DNA of 64,000 nt from Cyclobacteriaceae bacterium (GCA_026129485.1 JAHCHY010000004.1:62001-126000), one strand, 5' to 3'; counted from the first letter of the stretch, positions 43,366 to 52,173 are shown. Numbers and translations: made by a program. Notes: a model not told the origin generated them from the sequence alone.

Positions 43366-44619
43366 TTAAACAAGAGGTAATACGATAGAAAAGCAGCTTC
43401 CGTTGCCTGGTTCGCTATTTACGGTAATTTTTCCTTTGTGCGCTTCAACAATAAGCTTTACATAGCTTAGCCCCAACCCAAAACCTTTTACATCGTGCAG
43501 GTTGCCGGTGGGTACACGGTAGAATCGGTAAAAAATTTTGCGCTGATCTTCCGGGTTAATACCGATGCCGTTATCCTGTACATCAATCTGAAGGCCTTCG
43601 TTTGTATTGTGGGTGCGCACCAGGATTTCGGGTATATTGCGATTGTACTTGATGGCATTATCCAACAGGTTAAAAAATACGTTGGTCAGGTGGAGCTTAT
43701 CAACCGCAGCTTGCGAACGGTTGGCCCGTAAGTCTAACGTAATGCCTGCTTTTGAATTGATACTATTGGTTTTTGCAGCATCCCGGATCAGCTCATGCAC
43801 ATCGGCCTGTTCTTTCTTTAAGCCAATGTCTTCTTTTTCCAGCCGGGCCATTTGCAGCACACGCTCTACCTGTTGCTTCAGTCGCTGATTTTCATTTTCG
43901 ATAATGGTGGCGTAGTTGAGCAAACGTGCCGGGGCATGAACAATGTTGGGATCTTTTAAAACGGCTGTGGATATGGCTATGGTGGACAGCGGAGTTTTAA
44001 ATTCGTGTGTCATGTTGTTGATGAAATCTTTCTGAATTTCAGACAACCGTCTTTGCTTGAGGATAACCAGCAACGTGTACACAAAAAAGAAAATCACCAC
44101 CAGCAGAACAACCGATGAAAATCCCCAGATGCCCATCTGGCTGATGAGGTTAGCTTCCACCAAAGGAAACCTTACCCCGAAATAATACCCATCGTTATGC
44201 CAGGTAGGTAACTCTGAAAAGCTGGCCGGCAAGACTTTTTTGGGCGAAACATAATTGCCACCGGCCATGCATTTGCTGGCACAATCGTAAGTGCCGTATT
44301 CAAAATCGGCCGTAACGTTGCGTTTTTCAAATTCGGTAACTAATAAAAATTCCAGCAGGTTATTGTCGATCGGGCCATTTACCAGCACAGTAAAGTAATT
44401 GGTGCTTACCTGGTTTACCGGGTTGTTGGCCGGGGAAGGGCTTTGGTTAATTTCCAGGATTTTATTAGCCACGTTGGTAAGCGAGGCAGTTACATCCTGG
44501 TTGAACTGGTTCTTCTTTAAATCGAAGGCTTTGCGGACCCAGTAAATCTGTGTGGCTGTAATGCCTGCAATGCTGATAGCCGCCAGGACGATTACAATTC
44601 GTAGGGTTAGTCTGCTCAC
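43366..44619 (-). CDS. Membrane sensor histidine kinase paired with the response regulator
   Basis: A kinase of about 417 residues starting at a GTG at 44619, chosen because the first membrane helix (LRIVIVLAAISIAGITATQI) follows at once; an in-frame ATG at 44772 would add 51 unlikely residues and lies upstream of the promoter. A periplasmic domain with DCASKCMAGG (a CxxxC pair) follows, then a second helix (SSVVLLVVIFFFVYTLLVIL), then the H box THEFKTPLSTIA, N box FFNLLDNAIKYN, G1 DNGIGI and G2 GFGLGLSYV. The CxxxC pair may be structural or redox active; that is untested. It is the first gene of the pair. Confidence 0.9.
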   Translation of the reverse strand: MSRLTLRIVIVLAAISIAGITATQIYWVRKAFDLKKNQFNQDVTASLTNVANKILEINQSPSPANNPVNQVSTNYFTVLVNGPIDNNLLEFLLVTEFEKRNVTADFEYGTYDCASKCMAGGNYVSPKKVLPASFSELPTWHNDGYYFGVRFPLVEANLISQMGIWGFSSVVLLVVIFFFVYTLLVILKQRRLSEIQKDFINNMTHEFKTPLSTIAISTAVLKDPNIVHAPARLLNYATIIENENQRLKQQVERVLQMARLEKEDIGLKKEQADVHELIRDAAKTNSINSKAGITLDLRANRSQAAVDKLHLTNVFFNLLDNAIKYNRNIPEILVRTHNTNEGLQIDVQDNGIGINPEDQRKIFYRFYRVPTGNLHDVKGFGLGLSYVKLIVEAHKGKITVNSEPGNGSCFSIVLPLV

Positions 44620-44623
44620 CTTA

Positions 44624-44631
44624 CAAAGGTA
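44624..44631 (-). promoter_or_regulatory. Candidate -7 element for the sensor kinase, near-leaderless
   Basis: The minus strand reads TACCTTTG, an exact TAnnTTTG match, and ends only 4 bases before the GTG start at 44619. The same 4-base spacing is seen for rlpA. A TTG at the -33 spacing is not evident. Confidence 0.5.
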
Positions 44632-44770
44632 TGCAGTATTTAACAGCCCGGCAGGCATTAACAAGTCCTTAACACTATTTAGGCACCTGTTAACACCGGG
44701 CCTGCTTTTTGTGCCCGAAGTTTGTATCGTTTGGAGAAACCAAGTAAGTTTAACCCTAAATTGAGGAACC

Positions 44771-45202
44771 ATGAAAAATTTTATGTTTGTAGCGGCTCTT
44801 GTGTTCTGTGCGGCAGCGGCTTATGCCCAGCAGGTGCCACAGCCTACAACTTTAAACAAGAATGAGGTAAAAACCGATGTAGCCGTTTTTACCTGGGATA
44901 ACACCACCCACGATTTCGGAAAAGTAAAACAAGGAACTCCTGTTACACACGAGTTTAAATTTACCAACACCGGTAAAGTACCGTTGGTAATTACCAATGT
45001 ACAGGCTTCCTGCGGTTGCACCACCCCGGCCTGGACAAAAGATATGGTGATGCCGGGAGGGGAGGGTTTTATCAAGGCGACCTATAATGCGGCATCAGCC
45101 GGGGCTTTTAACAAAACCATTACGGTAACAGCCAATATCGAAACCGGGTTTGTGCAGCTTACGATTAAAGGAGAAGTACAGGCAACCGAGGTTGGTAAGT
45201 AA
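44771..45202 (+). CDS. DUF1573 exported protein
   Basis: A 143-residue protein with a Sec signal ending AAYAQ. The DUF1573 core is visible: HDFGKVKQGTPVTHEFKFTN followed by NVQASCGCTTPAWTKD, which carries the typical SCGCT pair, then a C-terminal strand VQLTIKGEVQ. DUF1573 proteins are common in Bacteroidota and have an Ig-like, ASPM-SPD-2-Hydin-related fold; the function is unknown. It is divergent from the sensor-kinase gene, 151 bases away, and ends at a strong hairpin terminator. Confidence 0.9.
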   Translation: MKNFMFVAALVFCAAAAYAQQVPQPTTLNKNEVKTDVAVFTWDNTTHDFGKVKQGTPVTHEFKFTNTGKVPLVITNVQASCGCTTPAWTKDMVMPGGEGFIKATYNAASAGAFNKTITVTANIETGFVQLTIKGEVQATEVGK

Positions 45203-45222
45203 TCTCTCCGGATATGAAATTG

Positions 45223-45253
45223 AAAAGGTCAGGCGATTGTCTGACCTTTTTTT
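45223..45253. terminator. Bidirectional hairpin terminator
   Basis: AAAAGGTCAG at 45223-45232 pairs with CTGACCTTTT at 45241-45250, with an 8-base loop and a T-run after it on the plus strand. It lies between the convergent DUF1573 and plug-like genes and could serve both. Confidence 0.8.
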
Positions 45254-45255
45254 GT

Positions 45256-45711
45256 TCAACGAAAGTAGTTTTTCTTCTTCGAAGTAATTTTGATTACACC
45301 CCATTTCCCTTCATCCCCGAAGGGTAGTAACTTCACAGCGTCTTTTATTACTTCTATTGATTGAATATCCGTTGGATCTACCGAAGAGAGGTCTTCAACC
45401 CGTTTTCCGTCCAATAGGTATAGCGGTTTAGCAGTAGAGCCCGCTTTAGTTGTTACTACGATTACGCCCGATTTCCCATCCTCGCCATACAGGTTAATGG
45501 CTTCCTGGCCTCTCAAAACTTTTATTTCCCTGATCTTTTCGGGGTTCAACTTTTGTAATGCGTTAGCCGAATCCGAGCGGAGGTATTTTATACCGTCCAC
45601 CACAATTACAGGCTGAACGGTTACAGTTGATTTTTCTTCTTTTGTTGCCGGTTCTTGTGCAAAGCAGCAAGCGCCAATAAGGGCAAATGCTAACGTGAAT
45701 CGTGTTTTCAT
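45256..45711 (-). CDS. Small exported protein with two TonB-plug-like repeats
   Basis: A 151-residue protein with a signal peptide (LAFALIGACCFAQE; the IGAC text could be a lipobox). Two similar units follow: VIVVDGIKYLRSDSANAL ... LNLYGEDGKSGVIVVTTK and PLYLLDGKRVEDLSSVDP ... LPFGDEGKWGVIKITSK. The pattern (VDG, then a Glu-Ile-Lys-Val strand, then YG-GVIxITTK) is the one seen in TonB-receptor plug domains, but no barrel is attached. Its function is unknown. It may be a signalling or secretion partner, or a fragment that became an independent gene. Confidence 0.7.
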   Translation of the reverse strand: MKTRFTLAFALIGACCFAQEPATKEEKSTVTVQPVIVVDGIKYLRSDSANALQKLNPEKIREIKVLRGQEAINLYGEDGKSGVIVVTTKAGSTAKPLYLLDGKRVEDLSSVDPTDIQSIEVIKDAVKLLPFGDEGKWGVIKITSKKKNYFR

Positions 45712-45756
45712 AGCGATAAGATTACAACCAGGAGATGATCTTTAAAGATAAGCAAT

Positions 45757-46548
45757 TTATTCCGCGTGATACGTATCGATAATATGCTGACTGATTACCC
45801 GGTAGACTTCAGCCATGCGTTCATCGTCATTCAGAAATTGTACATGATTGTCTAAGATTTCAAGATCGCCCCGTTTGGCCGGCCCGGTCTGCGCGTACTT
45901 GGGCCCGATCGCCAGGCTTTTTTGAAGCGTTTCGGTAATGAGTGGCTTGAGCCAGCTATAGTCTAACGAATTTTGCTGCATGATTTTCTGTGAGAGCATC
46001 AGCATGTGATTGGTAAAATTGGATGCAAATACAGCAGCCACATGCAAAGCCTTGCGTTCTTCTGAAGTAATCCTGTGAACCTGTTTGCTCAGGCCTTTTG
46101 CCAAAGCAAGGACAACCGCAGTTGCTTCACCCGTTAAGGTTTCAACAAAAAGCGGCACATTTGAAAAATCAGCTTTTCTTTCTTTGCTGAAGGTTTGCAA
46201 CGCATACAAAACGCCTACATGCGGTGTCGCGGCATATTGCAATTCAGTAATGGGAACACTTCCTGACGTATGAATTAAAATAGCATCATCGGGCAGAATA
46301 ATCTCGCGTGCTACCTGGGCAATAGCCTCATCGCGCACGGCCAGAATAAAGATGGATGAGTCGCTGGTGGAAAAATCAAGCGTAGCTTTTACTTCGGCCT
46401 GGTACAGCCGTTCGGTAAGGGCCCCGGCATGGTTGGGGTTTGGGCTGTACACTTCTTTCACTACAAAGCCGGCATTGTCCAATGCAGGCGCCAAATGCCA
46501 GGCCAAGTTACCCGAACCAATAAACGATAAGAAAATCTGGGCTGCCAT
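45757..46548 (-). CDS. Rossmann-fold DUF2520 oxidoreductase-like protein
   Basis: A 263-residue protein. The Rossmann half begins with IFLSFIGSGNLAWHLAPALD and the C-terminal DUF2520 half starts near ERKALHVAAVFASNFTNHML. The fold resembles F420/NADP-dependent oxidoreductases and pyrroline-5-carboxylate-like dehydrogenases, but the reaction is unknown. It is divergent from the CoA-transferase gene by 89 bases. Confidence 0.82.
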   Translation of the reverse strand: MAAQIFLSFIGSGNLAWHLAPALDNAGFVVKEVYSPNPNHAGALTERLYQAEVKATLDFSTSDSSIFILAVRDEAIAQVAREIILPDDAILIHTSGSVPITELQYAATPHVGVLYALQTFSKERKADFSNVPLFVETLTGEATAVVLALAKGLSKQVHRITSEERKALHVAAVFASNFTNHMLMLSQKIMQQNSLDYSWLKPLITETLQKSLAIGPKYAQTGPAKRGDLEILDNHVQFLNDDERMAEVYRVISQHIIDTYHAE

Positions 46549-46606
46549 GCGACTAAAATTAGGTAAATACCTGACATTAATCAGTTCAATGTGTAAAATC
46601 GCATAC

Positions 46607-46614
46607 TACCTTTC
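46607..46614 (+). promoter_or_regulatory. Possible -7 element for the CoA-transferase gene
   Basis: TACCTTTC differs from TAnnTTTG only in the last base and lies 23 bases before the start codon. No matching -33 TTG is seen, so it is weak. Confidence 0.3.
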
Positions 46615-46637
46615 GGCCATTAAAAGTCAGATTTTTT

Positions 46638-47933
46638 ATGAATATCAATTATACCACTGCCGCAGAGGCTATAAAGCTTATCGAATCGGGCAACCGGGTA
46701 TTTATGCACGGAAGCGCTGCTACTCCCCACGTGCTGCTGAAAGCGCTTGCTGAAAACTCAGCCCATCTAAGCCAGGTAGAATTAACAGCAGTCAGCACAT
46801 TGGGGCAACTGGAAATCGCCAAACCCGAGTATAAAGACCGGTTTTACTTTAATTCACTGTTTGTGTCGGAGAACGTGCGTGCCAGCGTAAACAGCGAAAA
46901 TGGCGATTACATTCCGATTTTTTTAAGCGAGATATCGCGGCTGTTTGACGGGGGATATATTGATATTGATGTGGCCCTTATCCACATTTCGCCACCCGAC
47001 AAGCACGGGTATTGTTCGCTGGGCACTTCCGTGGATGTGGCCAAAGCAGCCGTAAAGCATGCTAAAAAAATTATAGCGCAGGTTAACCCCAACATGCCGC
47101 GCACGCATGGTGATGGCTTTATTCACATCAGCAAATTAGATGCGGTTGTGGAGGCGCATGATCCGCTGCCGCAGGTAAATTACGGAGCCCGTATTTCAGA
47201 ATCAGACCGCATTATCGGTAAGAAAGTAGCGGAACTGGTGGAAGACCGCAGCACACTGCAAATGGGCATTGGCGCCATACCCGATGCCGTGCTGCAATCG
47301 CTGGATCATTGCAAAGACCTCGGTGTGCATACCGAAATGTTTTCCGATGGAGTAATTGACCTGGTGAAGAAAGGTGTAGTTACCAATGCCTATAAAAAGA
47401 AACATCGTGGCAAGGTAGTTACCGCTTTTGCGATTGGTACAGATAAGCTGTATAACCACGTGAATGATAACCCCGGCTTTGCTTTCCTGGAAGCAGATTA
47501 TGTAAACGATACGCGGGTTATCCGCGCCAACCCGAAAGTGGTGGCCATTAACAGCGCTATTGAAATAGATTTAACCGGCCAGGTATGTGCCGATTCGATC
47601 GGTACCTACCAGTACTCCGGTGTGGGCGGACAAATGGATTTTATCCGGGGCGCATCGTTATCGGAAGGCGGCAAGCCGATCATTACGCTGGCATCGGCCA
47701 CCAAAAAAGGCGAATCGAAAATTGTTCCGTTCCTGAAGCCGGGTGCAGGTGTGGTTTCTACGCGGGCACATGTGCATTATGTAGTTACCGAATATGGTAT
47801 TGCCAATTTGTATGGGAAGAACCTGCACCAGCGGGCCATTGCGCTGATGAACATTGCCCACCCCAGCAACTGCGAAATGTTAGAGAAAGAAATTATTAAA
47901 AGGTTTGGAAGCCGGCAGTTTGCAGTGAGTTAG
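46638..47933 (+). CDS. Acetyl-CoA hydrolase/4-hydroxybutyrate-CoA-transferase family
   Basis: A 431-residue class I CoA-transferase-like enzyme. The N-terminal half has GNRVFMHGSAATPHVLLKAL; the CoA-binding/catalytic region reads LQMGIGAIPDAVLQSL and then VHTEMFSDGVIDLV, where the Glu in TEMFSDG is the expected acyl-linked residue. The end TEYGIANLYGKNLHQRAIAL is typical. The family moves CoA between acetate and other acids. Substrate is not fixed by sequence. It is divergent from the DUF2520 gene and convergent with the following gene after 28 bases. Confidence 0.93.
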   Translation: MNINYTTAAEAIKLIESGNRVFMHGSAATPHVLLKALAENSAHLSQVELTAVSTLGQLEIAKPEYKDRFYFNSLFVSENVRASVNSENGDYIPIFLSEISRLFDGGYIDIDVALIHISPPDKHGYCSLGTSVDVAKAAVKHAKKIIAQVNPNMPRTHGDGFIHISKLDAVVEAHDPLPQVNYGARISESDRIIGKKVAELVEDRSTLQMGIGAIPDAVLQSLDHCKDLGVHTEMFSDGVIDLVKKGVVTNAYKKKHRGKVVTAFAIGTDKLYNHVNDNPGFAFLEADYVNDTRVIRANPKVVAINSAIEIDLTGQVCADSIGTYQYSGVGGQMDFIRGASLSEGGKPIITLASATKKGESKIVPFLKPGAGVVSTRAHVHYVVTEYGIANLYGKNLHQRAIALMNIAHPSNCEMLEKEIIKRFGSRQFAVS

Positions 47934-47961
47934 GGGCTAATGAAGGCTTTACATATTAAAT

Positions 47962-49299
47962 TTAGTTAGGAAAGCTGATCAGTTGCAAAGCATCATTTTC
48001 CTTTGCCTTATAAATTCCAAAATAACCCGATGGCCCCTGTATGTAGTATTTAATTGAGTATTTTATACCCTTTTGTTCTTGGGAGATCTCAAATGAATCT
48101 ATTTCACTTCTCATTATGCCCATTTCACTTTCACAAAACTTAAAATTATTTTCAGAGTTACCCTCAAGGTAAAAATATCGGTTTATCCCAGGTCCGTCCA
48201 TGGCTTGAATCATAGCGGTACCAACAACAGCAGTTACAATTCCTGCCGGAGTAGCACGCATTGGAGCTATTGCTCCTTTATCATTGAAATAGCTCCCCCA
48301 CGTTAGGATAATACGATTCTGTTTATCTCGTTCTACATATAGACCTGGAGTAGCGTCTGCCCTTATCATTTTGTATAAATTGTCCTTCAGTATTGCCTTC
48401 TCTTTTTGTTTTAAATAAACACTTTGCTCTTTCAGATCATCGGTTCGTGGAATAGTAAGTTGAGATACGGAGTTGCCCTTTAAATCAGACACTTTTAAGC
48501 CGAAGGAAGAACTTCTGCTAAAGATTCTATAAATTTTTCCTTCAAATAAAAAACTGGAGAAGTCCCCGTCTTTTGATTCTTCCAGAGATAGAATTTCGTT
48601 CTTATTATGTGATTTTTCTATTATACAGATAGTTGTTCTGGCAATAGATTTACTTTCATTCTGGTACGAAATAGTTGCTGTCCGATCGAACAGAATAACA
48701 ATAGAATCCCCTTTGTTGTAAATCTTAATATCAGATGTTAGTCGAGAAATCGGTAAAACTGAAAGATCAGGTATAAAGGCGGCCTTATCTGGATTTACTT
48801 TTATCTGATCTTTCGGTATAGCGAATGATGATTCTTTGACTATTTCATTTTTATCAATAAGATAGAGAAATAGCATGCTGCTTTTATTATCATAGGTTAA
48901 AATATGAAGTTCCTTGTCTAAAAAAGAACCAATTATCTTACCGTTGATTTTTAGTTTAGATTCGTCAGATGTTGTTTTGACGGTTACCGAACTTGGAACT
49001 CCGGGCACGCCAGAATCAAGAAAATAGAAATAAATCCGAGACCCTTTTTTAATAGCAAAAGAAGCAAATTCAGCCTCTTTTATTGGCTTTATGTCAGTCG
49101 AGGTAATTTTGCCATCGGATGAAACCCAGTAAGTTTTGTACTTACTTCCGTTTGCATTTTCCTTGAAGCTAATTAATATGCTATCACCAAAAGTATAGTG
49201 AGCAAGGGAATTGATGGAATTGCTGATGGGGATTTCAGTAACGAGATTTTGGGATAGTGCGGAAACCTTGATCAGCAGCAGTAATATTGTTAAACGCAT
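47962..49299 (-). CDS. Exported hypothetical protein, AT-rich
   Basis: A 445-residue protein with a Sec signal (RLTILLLLIKVSALSQ). The mature part shows repeated short strands (VRLSFKENANG-like, KTTSDESKLKINGKIIGSFL, FEGKIYRIFSRSSSFGLKVS) and reads like a WD/beta-propeller-like sensor of periplasmic state, but no named family is evident. Base composition is AT-rich compared with the neighbouring desulfurase and CoA-transferase genes, which suggests a recent origin or transfer. It stands alone between a convergent and a same-strand gene. No function is assigned. Confidence 0.6.
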   Translation of the reverse strand: MRLTILLLLIKVSALSQNLVTEIPISNSINSLAHYTFGDSILISFKENANGSKYKTYWVSSDGKITSTDIKPIKEAEFASFAIKKGSRIYFYFLDSGVPGVPSSVTVKTTSDESKLKINGKIIGSFLDKELHILTYDNKSSMLFLYLIDKNEIVKESSFAIPKDQIKVNPDKAAFIPDLSVLPISRLTSDIKIYNKGDSIVILFDRTATISYQNESKSIARTTICIIEKSHNKNEILSLEESKDGDFSSFLFEGKIYRIFSRSSSFGLKVSDLKGNSVSQLTIPRTDDLKEQSVYLKQKEKAILKDNLYKMIRADATPGLYVERDKQNRIILTWGSYFNDKGAIAPMRATPAGIVTAVVGTAMIQAMDGPGINRYFYLEGNSENNFKFCESEMGIMRSEIDSFEISQEQKGIKYSIKYYIQGPSGYFGIYKAKENDALQLISFPN

Positions 49300-49376
49300 A
49301 TTTATGGACGTCTAAAAAGAATGACAAGTTAAAGCAAAGACCACACTATAAACTTAATTACTGGGGCTGAGATTTC

Positions 49377-50522
49377 CTAAACGCTCTCCTTCACATGGTA
49401 GATAGAAGCAATTTTATCCACCACAAAATCAACCTCCTCAGGCTTGTTGTATTTGCTGAACGAAAACCGCACCGCCCCGCGTTTGGAGTTAGGATAGATA
49501 GCCCCTAATACATGCGAGCCTGTGCTGGCTCCGCTGGAGCACGCGCTACCGCCTGATGCTGATATGCCTTGCAAATCGAGATTGAACAGCAGCATTTCAT
49601 TCTCCTCGTTTTCCGGAAGGCTGACATTGAGCACGGTGTATAGACTTTTCTCAAGATCAGCAGAGCTTCCATGAAAGCTTATGCCCGGCACGGATGCTTT
49701 CAGCTTATCGATCATTTGTTTTTTCAGAGAAGTAATGTATGCTTCATGTTCATCCATTTCGCGGTAGCAGATTTCAAGCGCTTTGGCTAACCCGATAATG
49801 CCATATACGTTTTCAGTGCCACCGCGCATGTTACGTTCCTGCGCACCACCGTGTATAAGCTGCTTTATTTTTTTGTCTTTATTAATGTACATAAAGCCCA
49901 CGCCTTTCGGGCCATGAAACTTGTGCGCTGCGGCAGTGATGCCATGCACGTTCAGCTTCTTCATGTCGTGGCGATAGTGCCCCATAGTCTGTACAGTGTC
50001 CGAATGGAAATAGGCCCCGTATTGTTCGCACAGGCTGCCCACTGCCTCTATGTTCAGCAGGTTGCCTATTTCGTTGTTGGCATGCATCAGCGAAACCAAT
50101 GCATGGGGATATGTTTTCAGCAGCTCTTCGAGGTGTTGCAAATCCACATGACCGTTTGCATCAAGGTTTACAAAATGAAGCTCAATTGCACCTTGCTTCT
50201 CCAAAGTTTCGAGCGTATGTGTAACGGCATGGTGCTCGATAGGAGTTGAGATGGCATGCTTGATACTGTATGTTTCAATCGCACACCGGATAATGGCGTT
50301 ATCGGCTTCGGTGCCGCCCGAGGTAAAGATGATTTCACCGGGAGTGCAATTCAGCAGTTCGGCAATTTTTTTGCGTGCCGATTCAATGGCAGCTCGTACT
50401 TTTCGCCCGTGCGCATGGGTTGACGAAGGGTTACCGAAATCTTCCAGCATGAAGGGCTTCATGGCCTCAAATACCTCGGGATCGAGCGGGGTAGTGGCTG
50501 CATTATCTAAGTAAACTCGCAT
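49377..50522 (-). CDS. Cysteine desulfurase (IscS/NifS class)
   Basis: A 381-residue PLP enzyme that removes sulfur from cysteine for Fe-S cluster or thio-modification. The start reads VYLDNAATTPLDPEVFEAM, the PLP His/Asp area is LMHANNEIGNLLN, the PLP Lys is in AAHKFHGPKGVGFMY, and the catalytic Cys loop is SGGSACSSGASTGSHVLG. Length fits IscS-type proteins. No iscU or other isc gene is beside it. A TACCTTTG element lies 27 bases upstream of its ATG. Confidence 0.95.
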   Translation of the reverse strand: MRVYLDNAATTPLDPEVFEAMKPFMLEDFGNPSSTHAHGRKVRAAIESARKKIAELLNCTPGEIIFTSGGTEADNAIIRCAIETYSIKHAISTPIEHHAVTHTLETLEKQGAIELHFVNLDANGHVDLQHLEELLKTYPHALVSLMHANNEIGNLLNIEAVGSLCEQYGAYFHSDTVQTMGHYRHDMKKLNVHGITAAAHKFHGPKGVGFMYINKDKKIKQLIHGGAQERNMRGGTENVYGIIGLAKALEICYREMDEHEAYITSLKKQMIDKLKASVPGISFHGSSADLEKSLYTVLNVSLPENEENEMLLFNLDLQGISASGGSACSSGASTGSHVLGAIYPNSKRGAVRFSFSKYNKPEEVDFVVDKIASIYHVKESV

Positions 50523-50549
50523 GGTAAATCGCTAAAAATTCTAACCCTG

Positions 50550-50557
50550 CAAAGGTA
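50550..50557 (-). promoter_or_regulatory. Candidate -7 element for the cysteine desulfurase
   Basis: The minus strand reads TACCTTTG, an exact consensus match, 27 bases before the ATG at 50522. No TTG is at the standard -33 spacing. Confidence 0.5.
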
Positions 50558-50585
50558 ACTGATTTGGGTTATAAAAATGGCGTAA

Positions 50586-50636
50586 GGCGTCAAGACACTT
50601 TTGAACCTGCCTGCGGCAAGCAGGGTGTCAGACGCC
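50586..50636. repeat. Nested inverted repeat between glmM and the desulfurase gene
   Basis: Three concentric arm pairs occur: GGCGTC (50586-50591) with GACGCC (50631-50636); GACAC (50594-50598) with GTGTC (50625-50629); CCTGC (50606-50610) with GCAGG (50620-50624). It lies just after the glmM stop. It could be a structured 3' UTR, a terminator or a dispersed palindromic repeat. It is not followed by a T-run on the minus strand. Confidence 0.6.
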
Positions 50637-50642
50637 TCCTTA

Positions 50643-52028
50643 TTATTGAATAATTTCCTGAATATCTGTTATGATTCGTTGCGCTAATTGGGTTGCCTTC
50701 TTTTCGTCTTGCGATTCGGCATAAATGCGGATAATGGGTTCGGTATTGCTTTTGCGCAAATGCACCCACTCCTTTTCTTTCTCAAAATCGATTTTTACGC
50801 CATCCACGGTGTTGATGTTTTCGTGTGCGTATTTGGCTTTTACTTTATCCAGTACGTCATCCACATTGATTTGAGGAGTCAGCTCAATCTTGTTTTTGGA
50901 GATGAAATAAGCCGGGTAGCTTTTACGGAGCTCTGAAGCTTTCAGCTTTGATTTGGCCAGGTGGCTCAGGAACAACGCAATGCCCATCAGCGCATCGCGG
51001 CCGTAATGAAAATCGGGAACAATAATACCTCCGTTACCTTCTCCGCCAATTACGGCTTTTACGGCTTTCATTTTGTTTACCACGTTTACTTCGCCCACAG
51101 CGGCAGCATGGTATTGGCCTCCGGCAAGCTCGGTAACATCGCGCAAAGCACGTGTGGACGATAAGTTAGATACCGTGTTCCCTTTTTTCCTTTTCAGGAT
51201 GTAATCGGCCACAACCACCAACGTATATTCTTCGCCAAACGGTTTGCCGTCTTCCTGTATAAGAGCCAGTCGGTCCACATCCGGATCGACTACTATACCG
51301 AGATGGCACTTTTCTTTTTTAACTACTGATGTGATTTTTTTCAGATGCTCAGGTAGCGGTTCGGGATTGTGTGCAAACTTGCCAGTGGGTTCGCAATACA
51401 AAGGCACAATCTTTTTTACGCCCAATGCTTTCAGCAGCAAAGGCACGGCAATACCACCGGTTGAATTAACGGCATCAACCGCAATTTTGAATTTTGAATT
51501 TTGAATAGCACGCTTATCAACCAGCTTGTGCCTGAGAATAAGGTTAATGTGCTTTTGAATGTAGGTGTTGTTTTGCGTGTAGCTTCCCAATTGGGTAACG
51601 GCTGCAAAATCGAAACTGTCTTTTTGCGCCAGCTCCAACACTTCCGCTCCGTCTTCACCGGAAATAAATTCGCCTTTTTCATTCAGCAGCTTAAGCGCAT
51701 TCCACTGCACGGGGTTATGGCTGGCCGTAAGAATAATTCCGCCCCCTGCTTTTTCGATGGGTACAGCAATTTCTACTGTAGGAGTGGTAGATAATCCGAG
51801 GTCAACTACGTTAAGTCCCAACCCTTGCAAGGTTGCAGCTACTAATTGGCTCACCATTTCACCCGAAGGACGGGCATCGCGCCCGATTATAATTTTTTTT
51901 CCGCCACGGGCTTTTACCCAGGTACCGAAAGCAGCGGCAAATTTTACAACATCAACAGGAGTTAAGGCTTCACCGGGCTTGCCACCAATAGTACCCCGTA
52001 TGCCTGAAATAGATTTGATTAAGGTCAC
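50643..52028 (-). CDS. glmM: Phosphoglucosamine mutase/phosphohexomutase
   Basis: A 461-residue alpha-D-phosphohexomutase. The active-site phosphoserine loop is ILTASHNPVQWNALKLLN, the metal loop is VDPDVDRLALI, the sugar-binding loop is GGEGNGGIIVPDFHYGRDAL, and the C-terminal phosphate loop is LRKSNTEPIIRIYAES. These mark the GlmM/PMM group; the Bacteroidota members are usually called phosphoglucosamine mutase, which supplies GlcN-1-P for peptidoglycan and LPS. Its start faces the hicAB promoter region. Confidence 0.93.
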   Translation of the reverse strand: MTLIKSISGIRGTIGGKPGEALTPVDVVKFAAAFGTWVKARGGKKIIIGRDARPSGEMVSQLVAATLQGLGLNVVDLGLSTTPTVEIAVPIEKAGGGIILTASHNPVQWNALKLLNEKGEFISGEDGAEVLELAQKDSFDFAAVTQLGSYTQNNTYIQKHINLILRHKLVDKRAIQNSKFKIAVDAVNSTGGIAVPLLLKALGVKKIVPLYCEPTGKFAHNPEPLPEHLKKITSVVKKEKCHLGIVVDPDVDRLALIQEDGKPFGEEYTLVVVADYILKRKKGNTVSNLSSTRALRDVTELAGGQYHAAAVGEVNVVNKMKAVKAVIGGEGNGGIIVPDFHYGRDALMGIALFLSHLAKSKLKASELRKSYPAYFISKNKIELTPQINVDDVLDKVKAKYAHENINTVDGVKIDFEKEKEWVHLRKSNTEPIIRIYAESQDEKKATQLAQRIITDIQEIIQ

Positions 52029-52066
52029 GATAAAAAAATTTGTGCGAAGTTAATGCAATATGAGGC

Positions 52067-52097
52067 TTTGCAAAAGGTAAATAATTATTTACCTTTG
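52067..52097 (+). promoter_or_regulatory. hicAB promoter inside a perfect palindrome
   Basis: TTTG (52067-52070), 19 bases, then TACCTTTG (52090-52097) matches the Bacteroidota promoter exactly. The -7 element lies in a perfect 24-bp inverted repeat at 52073-52096 with arms AAAGGTAAATAA and TTATTTACCTTT. A dimeric repressor, such as HicB with its HTH domain, could bind this site and block transcription. On the other strand the palindrome reads TACCTTTT towards glmM. Confidence 0.75.
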
Positions 52098-52173
52098 TCT
52101 GTTCGATGACGATAACTTATATATACAGTGATGAGAAACGTAATTAGATTCAAAATCTTTTATGAAGCTCTAA

